DNA from: an uncultured Porphyromonadaceae bacterium
GTDB lineage: Bacteria > Bacteroidota > Bacteroidia > Bacteroidales > Muribaculaceae
Reading direction: 5' to 3'
NCBI GenBank assembly: GCA_947175225.1
Contig: CAMWLX010000020.1
Coordinates: forward strand, 1 to 18,835
DNA length: 18,835 nt
The notes under the pieces are model-generated. The model saw nothing but the letters and a program-made list of their open reading frames with translations, was not told the DNA's origin and made no database searches. This document shows positions 14,459 through 18,835 of this stretch, piece after piece. The translations under genes were made by a program, and so were the position numbers. Each line of letters starts with the position of its first letter. Within the stretch, counting starts at the first letter, position 1.

Positions 14459-14629
14459 TTTTTATACTAAATCATATGGTAGAAGGTAGCCTGCATTAGT
14501 TTTATAGTTTTTTCTCAAGAGTTTTACATATCCCATAACATTTTCATAGTGTCGGGCGTTCTAATAGTTAGAGACGGTAGACGGCCGTCTGTAACTTAGA
14601 GAATATTTATTTATTAAAAATCTCCTTAA
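14459..14629. other. Remainder of the divergent region before the OmpA-type gene
   Basis: This AT-rich stretch holds a perfect 12-bp palindrome AGACGGCCGTCT (14579-14590), 39 nt before the OmpA-type start codon. Only near-matches to TAnnTTTG occur on the plus strand (for example TAGTTTTA), so the promoter of that gene is not assigned. Confidence 0.45.
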
Positions 14630-15496
14630 ATGACTATGAAAATTAAACTTCTGACCCTCGCTGCCGTGATTCTTGGACTGATGGCGACAAGCTGCGTTTC
14701 CAGCAAAAAGTATGCTGAACTTCAAGGTAAGTACGACGACCTTCAGACTGAATACAATTCTACACGCGAGCAACTTATTACGACCAGTGCCGAAGCACGC
14801 AACCTTACTTCCCAGCTCGAAGTAGCCAATAAGAGCAACGACGAACTGAAGCAAGGAATGAGCCAGTTGAAACATACTCTTGACAAGAGCCTTGAAGCAG
14901 CCAACCAAGGAAGTGTCAACATAACTAAGCTTGTCGACGAGATCAATGCTTCAAATAGGTATATTAAGCAGCTCGTGGAAGCTAAGTCTAAATCTGATTC
15001 ACTTAATATTGCACTCACTAACCGCCTTACACGATCTCTCAGTAAAGAAGAACTGAAGGATGTAGATGTGAAGGTACTGAAGGGCGTAGTCTATATCTCA
15101 TTGGCAGACAATATGCTGTTCAAGAGCGGCAGCTATGAGGTGAGCAACCGCGCAATGGAGACTCTTTCAAAGATTGCAAAAATATTGGAAGACTATAAGG
15201 ACTTCGATGTGCTCGTAGAGGGTAACACCGATAATGTGCCTATCTCCAAGACCAATATCCGAAACAATTGGGACCTCTCTGCTCTACGCGCATCTTCTAT
15301 AGTGCAAGTGCTACAAAACCACTTTGGAATCAATCCGCAGCGTATGTCAGCAGCCGGACGCGGTGAGTTTAACCCGATTTCAGACAATGACTCGGATCTG
15401 GGAAAACAGCGTAACCGCCGCACCGAGATCATAATCACTCCGAAGCTCGACGACTTTATGGATCTCATCGATCACGCTCCCGAATCCAACGATTAA
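14630..15496 (+). CDS. OmpA-family peptidoglycan-binding lipoprotein with coiled coil
   Basis: This 288-residue protein (286 if the ATG at 14636 is used) has a lipobox (ATSC, Cys22). Residues about 27-135 form a long heptad-rich coiled coil (KKYAELQGKYDDLQTEY and onward). The C-terminal OmpA domain (about 147-270) has the NTDN segment with Asp201 and the LSALRA segment with Arg220, which in the family hold the diaminopimelate of peptidoglycan, and ends in QRNRRTEI. It should tether the outer membrane to the cell wall. It lies opposite to both carbohydrate operons, and nothing in its sequence ties it to sugar use, so its location looks incidental. A strong terminator follows directly. Confidence 0.9.
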   Translation: MTMKIKLLTLAAVILGLMATSCVSSKKYAELQGKYDDLQTEYNSTREQLITTSAEARNLTSQLEVANKSNDELKQGMSQLKHTLDKSLEAANQGSVNITKLVDEINASNRYIKQLVEAKSKSDSLNIALTNRLTRSLSKEELKDVDVKVLKGVVYISLADNMLFKSGSYEVSNRAMETLSKIAKILEDYKDFDVLVEGNTDNVPISKTNIRNNWDLSALRASSIVQVLQNHFGINPQRMSAAGRGEFNPISDNDSDLGKQRNRRTEIIITPKLDDFMDLIDHAPESND

Positions 15497-15501
15497 CGAA
15501 T

Positions 15502-15543
15502 AACAATAAAGCTCCGGCTCAAATGAGCCGGAGCTTTATTGTT
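15502..15543. terminator. Strong bidirectional terminator, 19-bp stem
   Basis: AACAATAAAGCTCCGGCTC (15502-15520) pairs perfectly with 15525-15543 around an AAAT loop. The A/T-rich outer stem supplies T-runs in both directions. It ends the OmpA-type gene on the plus strand and overlaps the stop codon of the GH5 gene on the minus strand by 2 nt. Confidence 0.92.
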
Positions 15544-16813
15544 ATTGCTCAATATATTTTTTCGGAATTGAGAGGCCGATGGATGTGATGTAAGATCCCT
15601 GAGGGGTGCAGTTTTTGGCTTTGCACTGCTCTATGAATTTGTCAAGGGCTACTTGTGCTTTAGCTCGGTCGGGCTTCGCTTCGCGAATTTCTGCGAAGGT
15701 ATGGTGTGGACCTTCTGCAAAACGCACCACTTCTTCCCATTCTTCCGGCATTGTTATGCCCATCATGCAGCTATCATCCTTCTTTTTGTATGGCCAAAAG
15801 GTATAGCCAATGTTATTTTCTTTCAGCACCTTTACGAAGTCTGCCTGCCATTCATCGGTGTTATGACCGATTTCTCCCATATACATCGGGCGATTGCTCT
15901 TATTCTTGAAGTCAATATAGGATTGTATGGCCTCTGCGGTTGCTGGTCCCCCATAACGATGGCAAGTGAACATAAGCTGTGGGTCATAATCGGTGTCCTG
16001 GAGGGGCTCAAAGTTGCTGTTCCATTGTGGTGCACCGATCAGTATAATATGGTCGGGGTCAACCTCGCGTATGGCAGCCACTGCGCGTTTTTGAAGCGGC
16101 TCGAGTTTTGGATTAAGATCTGCAACATTATCGAAGAAATGAGCAATTGGCTCATTGATTAGTTCATATCCAAGGATAGTTGGTTCATCCTTATAGCGGG
16201 CTGCTATAGATTGCCAGATGTCGCAAAACTGCTGCTGGCTCTTCTCACTCTCCATGAGCCAAGGATAACCGTATGAATCGTCGATATTGTCACCGGTCTG
16301 TCCGCCTGGGGCGTCGTGCATATCAAGGATAAGATAGAGGTCGTTTGCCTTGCACCAACTCACTACGCTGTCAATGCGTGCAAAACCGTCCTGATCTTTT
16401 GTCAATCCCATATAGTCTTCATCGGTGAATAGCTTGTAATGGAATGGGAGACGTATTGTATTTGCTCCGGTGGAGGCTATAAAGTCTATATCCTCCTTTG
16501 TGATGTAGTTATCTTTGAAGTCTCTCCAGAACTCGGTTGTTTTGTCGGGACCAACAAGTTCACAAAAGAGTTCGTTGATCTGGCGCGGAGCGTTCATTCG
16601 CTGGAATCCGAACATATACCCTTCTGGATTAAGCCAGTTGCCAAGATTAGTGCCTACGATATAAAGTTTACTTCCGTCAGGCTTAATGAGATCCTGACCT
16701 TGTACTTGAACGAAACGGTCTTTATTGGATACGGCAGTGTCAGATGCCTTGTCTATACAGCTGAAAGCGAGTGGAAGGAGAAGTGTAGAAAGTATGAGAG
16801 ATTTTAGTTTCAT
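15542..16813 (-). CDS. GH5 glycoside hydrolase lipoprotein
   Basis: I use the ATG at 16813, giving 423 residues, over one 30 nt upstream, since it gives a clean lipoprotein signal (PLAFSC, Cys19). The mature enzyme has GH5 landmarks: GTNLGNWLNPEG at about 54-65, TIRLPF at 119-124 with the conserved Arg121, LDMHDAPGG at 163-171, the acid/base in ELINEP (Glu221) and the nucleophile in YMGEIG (Glu314). FWPYKKKD near 339 probably contributes to the substrate site. The GTNLGNW opening is shared with glucan-active GH5 members, so a beta-1,3/1,6-glucan or other beta-glucan is my best guess. It follows the glycan-binding lipoprotein with two hairpins in between. Family is certain; substrate is not. 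Confidence 0.88.
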   Translation of the reverse strand: MKLKSLILSTLLLPLAFSCIDKASDTAVSNKDRFVQVQGQDLIKPDGSKLYIVGTNLGNWLNPEGYMFGFQRMNAPRQINELFCELVGPDKTTEFWRDFKDNYITKEDIDFIASTGANTIRLPFHYKLFTDEDYMGLTKDQDGFARIDSVVSWCKANDLYLILDMHDAPGGQTGDNIDDSYGYPWLMESEKSQQQFCDIWQSIAARYKDEPTILGYELINEPIAHFFDNVADLNPKLEPLQKRAVAAIREVDPDHIILIGAPQWNSNFEPLQDTDYDPQLMFTCHRYGGPATAEAIQSYIDFKNKSNRPMYMGEIGHNTDEWQADFVKVLKENNIGYTFWPYKKKDDSCMMGITMPEEWEEVVRFAEGPHHTFAEIREAKPDRAKAQVALDKFIEQCKAKNCTPQGSYITSIGLSIPKKYIEQ

Positions 16814-16835
16814 TGTAGTGTATGGGTATAAGAAA

Positions 16836-16856
16836 GGACGCACGGACCGTGCGTCC
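16836..16856. repeat. Perfect hairpin GGACGCACGG-A-CCGTGCGTCC
   Basis: A 10-bp inverted repeat with a 1-nt centre lies in the 94-nt gap between the GH5 and glycan-binding genes, 22 nt upstream of the GH5 start codon. Its GC-rich palindrome recalls dispersed palindromic repeats and partly resembles the hairpin at 5724-5738. Confidence 0.8.
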
Positions 16857-16873
16857 CTACGAATTTATTGGCA

Positions 16874-16899
16874 GAAGGGAGACAAAGAAGTCTCCCTTC
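16874..16899. terminator. Hairpin just after the glycan-binding lipoprotein gene
   Basis: GAAGGGAGAC (16874-16883) and GTCTCCCTTC (16890-16899) form a perfect 10-bp stem with an AAAGAA loop. It lies 8 nt after the stop codon of the minus-strand gene. There is no good T-run after it, so it may partly stop transcription or protect the upstream mRNA end. Confidence 0.65.
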
Positions 16900-16907
16900 C
16901 ATAATTA

Positions 16908-18827
16908 TTATTCTCGGTGCTCTTGGATGATGATATCCTTGATTTGAATTTCAGTTCCGGCAGCATTGCCTCCGAAATCCAAGAATACGCTCATCTTGTC
17001 CATGTCGATGCCGGGGAGTCCAATCCAACTGTAGGTCTGATCCTCATATTCCGCAAGTTTAAGGCGATCAGTCATATAGAATACATTGTCGTTGTCGCCA
17101 CCACCGGAAAGCACGCACTTGAATGTCACTCCGGGATGCTCCTTGTTGGAATAGAATGTGACGCGGAAGTCATATAGCTTGTCGGCTGAAGTGGTGATAT
17201 CAGTGTGGAATGCCACCTGTGCCTGCCACTGATCGGTCGTAGCCTCCGGGAGAGTGACGGTAATGGTAGTGCCATCTACTTTTACTTCAGGATCTGCTAT
17301 CTGTGCCCATCCCGGTGCATAATAGAATGTATTGGTCCAGGTACAACCGTGGAAAAGGTTGTCAGAGCTGTCTACCGGAACCCAAACAACAGGTTTTTCC
17401 GGTTCGTCAGGTAATGTCGGCAGCACAGTGCCATCATCATCAGAGTGCTTCTTGAAGACAATGTCGGTGACAGTGAAATCAGTGTCAGGATATCCGGCAA
17501 AGTCGAAGGCAATCTTCAGGATTCCATCAAATCCGGGCAGATCTGAGAAGTAGTAGTATGAGCCCCCTGCATCGAATGCAATCTGATCCTGTCCGGCAAA
17601 TGAAACGCCGTCGTCGCCGTCCATCTGCACCTTAACAGTCACCTTGGAATCATTCTTTGACTCTATCTTGCAAGAGAAGTCATAGGTCTCAGCTGCAGAC
17701 ACTTGGATATTTGTGCCGATATGCACCTGACCTTGCCATTGGTCATTGCCCATTGTAGCAGGTGTGTGAACAAATATCTTCTCGTTGGAAACCTCAACAA
17801 CATCCGGCTCCAGGCCACCGGACCAGTCACCTGGTGAGAACCAAGTGCTTTGCAAAGTAATCTCTGCAGATTTCCACATATTGTATTCACTGTCATACTT
17901 GAATCCTTTGAATGAAGTGTCTGCAGCCTTTGGAGCAATGATATATTGCCATGAGATGCCGTCGAGGTCCTGAACGAGGGTTATCTCGCTCTTACTAAAT
18001 TTCGCAATGCGATATTTAGGATTGTTGAAAGCAGCTTCAGATGGAATATAAGGGAATGGAGTGTGAGGAGGAAGCACCAGATAGAGGTTAGCTCCTTCGG
18101 GAGAGAGCGTAAACTCAGTGGCCAATTGCTCAGTGGATACGCGGAAGTCCTGACCGTCGTCAGGATTGTTGACTGTGTATCCGGTCAAAGAATGGACTCC
18201 GGTATTGACATACATTGTTCCGGATTCTCCGGGATCATATACGTATGATCCGCTGGTCTCAGAGTCTGTATAGCCAAAAGTAAGGATATTTGCATATACG
18301 CCTTCTGCTTCCTTGCATCCAGGCTCGCCGTTCCACCAGCCTGCTGGGTCGCTTGCATTCGGACCGCAAGCCATATGTCCTTGCTTGGTGCCGTCGACAG
18401 CCCATTCCTTTGAAGAGTTGTCGGTCAGTGCCTTCATATAGGGAGTGAAATCGAAGATAGTCTTGTCAATATGGATAGTTCCTGTCACTGAGCCTTCAGA
18501 GACACCATTGCCGTTTCCGACTTTCATCTCCACTGGATAATCACCTGCGATGGTGATAAGGTCGCGATAAGTAAGTGCGGTAGATGGGCGGGCACTTTCG
18601 TTGACATACCATACAGGATATACCCCCTTGGCATTTGCTCCGTTTTTGTCAAGGATATTAAGCTCCACATTGTTGAGTTCGTCGACAGAGATTCCGATCT
18701 GATAGTCGGAAGCCTGCGGAAGTCCTGCCATAGAGGGCTGGAAGTTAGGCTCTGTGGAGCATGCACCCATTGCGAGCATCACTCCCGCCATCGAGGCGAA
18801 GCCTAATATTTTATTTGTAGTCTTCAT
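16908..18827 (-). CDS. SusE/F-like surface glycan-binding lipoprotein with duplicated modules
   Basis: This 639-residue protein has a lipobox (MGAC, Cys23) and an N-terminal Ig-like domain (about 30-122). A middle domain at about 128-300 includes SSKEWAVDGTKQGHMACG, WWNGEPG and a GTMYVNTG segment, a pattern I associate with glycan-binding proteins of beta-glucan loci. Two similar beta-sandwich modules follow (about 318-460 and 488-638), each with DQWQ (363-366 and 532-535), a following TxI..SA....YDF stretch and a final DI(V/I)(F/I) strand. They look like carbohydrate-binding modules of the CBM4/9 type. A Pro-rich linker (about 463-485) lies between them. No catalytic motif is seen. It should hold polysaccharide at the cell surface for a SusC/D pair expected upstream, beyond the window. 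The start is 8 nt from the window edge, so its promoter is not visible. Confidence 0.8.
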   Translation of the reverse strand: MKTTNKILGFASMAGVMLAMGACSTEPNFQPSMAGLPQASDYQIGISVDELNNVELNILDKNGANAKGVYPVWYVNESARPSTALTYRDLITIAGDYPVEMKVGNGNGVSEGSVTGTIHIDKTIFDFTPYMKALTDNSSKEWAVDGTKQGHMACGPNASDPAGWWNGEPGCKEAEGVYANILTFGYTDSETSGSYVYDPGESGTMYVNTGVHSLTGYTVNNPDDGQDFRVSTEQLATEFTLSPEGANLYLVLPPHTPFPYIPSEAAFNNPKYRIAKFSKSEITLVQDLDGISWQYIIAPKAADTSFKGFKYDSEYNMWKSAEITLQSTWFSPGDWSGGLEPDVVEVSNEKIFVHTPATMGNDQWQGQVHIGTNIQVSAAETYDFSCKIESKNDSKVTVKVQMDGDDGVSFAGQDQIAFDAGGSYYYFSDLPGFDGILKIAFDFAGYPDTDFTVTDIVFKKHSDDDGTVLPTLPDEPEKPVVWVPVDSSDNLFHGCTWTNTFYYAPGWAQIADPEVKVDGTTITVTLPEATTDQWQAQVAFHTDITTSADKLYDFRVTFYSNKEHPGVTFKCVLSGGGDNDNVFYMTDRLKLAEYEDQTYSWIGLPGIDMDKMSVFLDFGGNAAGTEIQIKDIIIQEHRE

Positions 18828-18835
18828 TTTGTCTT

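Noticed and set aside
14459..14629. TAGTTTTA near 14497 as the promoter of the OmpA-type gene.
   Set aside because: The last base departs from TAnnTTTG and there is no TTG box about 20 nt upstream, so I leave the promoter unassigned.
16814..16843. ATG at 16843 as the start of the GH5 gene.
   Set aside because: The ATG at 16813 gives a compact lipoprotein signal, while the longer form adds ten residues and runs into the hairpin at 16836-16856.

Overview
The window looks like chromosomal DNA of a gut-type Bacteroidales bacterium (Bacteroidaceae or Muribaculaceae; I cannot separate them by eye). The evidence is TAnnTTTG-type promoters with a TTG or TTTG box 20 nt upstream, many lipoproteins with acidic residues after the lipidated Cys, a ResB-CcsA fusion, a FucP-type sugar transporter beside fructokinase and a GH32 enzyme, and a SusE/F-like surface glycan-binding lipoprotein. 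I found no tRNA, rRNA, CRISPR array, insertion sequence or phage gene.

Left half (1-9991), all on the plus strand: a likely metal and redox locus. A dyad resembling Fur-superfamily operators (155-177) sits just upstream of a good Bacteroidetes promoter (184-214). The promoter leads into a porin, a circularly permuted imelysin-like lipoprotein, a DUF1111-type di-heme oxidoreductase lipoprotein and a second porin. After a 201-nt gap comes a small mono-heme lipoprotein. A second strong promoter (6574-6605) drives a RidA-fold protein that overlaps by 14 nt a fused ResB-CcsA cytochrome c maturation protein, which could attach heme to the two upstream c-type cytochromes. A small GlsB/YeaQ-like membrane protein follows, ending at a convergent terminator.

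Right half (9992-18835): carbohydrate use. On the minus strand, GH32, a FucP-like MFS transporter and fructokinase form one operon. Its promoter (14363-14393) precedes a leader of about 320 nt that contains stem-loops and TTAGGTT-type repeats. An OmpA-type peptidoglycan-binding lipoprotein lies on the plus strand and ends in a 19-bp terminator shared with the next gene. A GH5 lipoprotein and a large glycan-binding lipoprotein with two duplicated C-terminal modules follow on the minus strand. They look like the tail of a polysaccharide utilization locus, perhaps for a beta-glucan, whose SusC/SusD genes would lie beyond the right edge.

A recurring oddity is that most short gaps inside the operons are filled by short tandem arrays of period 7, 9 or 10 bp. 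One of these arrays contains the start codon of the di-heme oxidoreductase gene.

The best candidate for a little-described system is the dyad-controlled group of porin, permuted imelysin, di-heme enzyme, porin, mono-heme lipoprotein and ResB-CcsA. It could be an envelope redox machine for metal acquisition.
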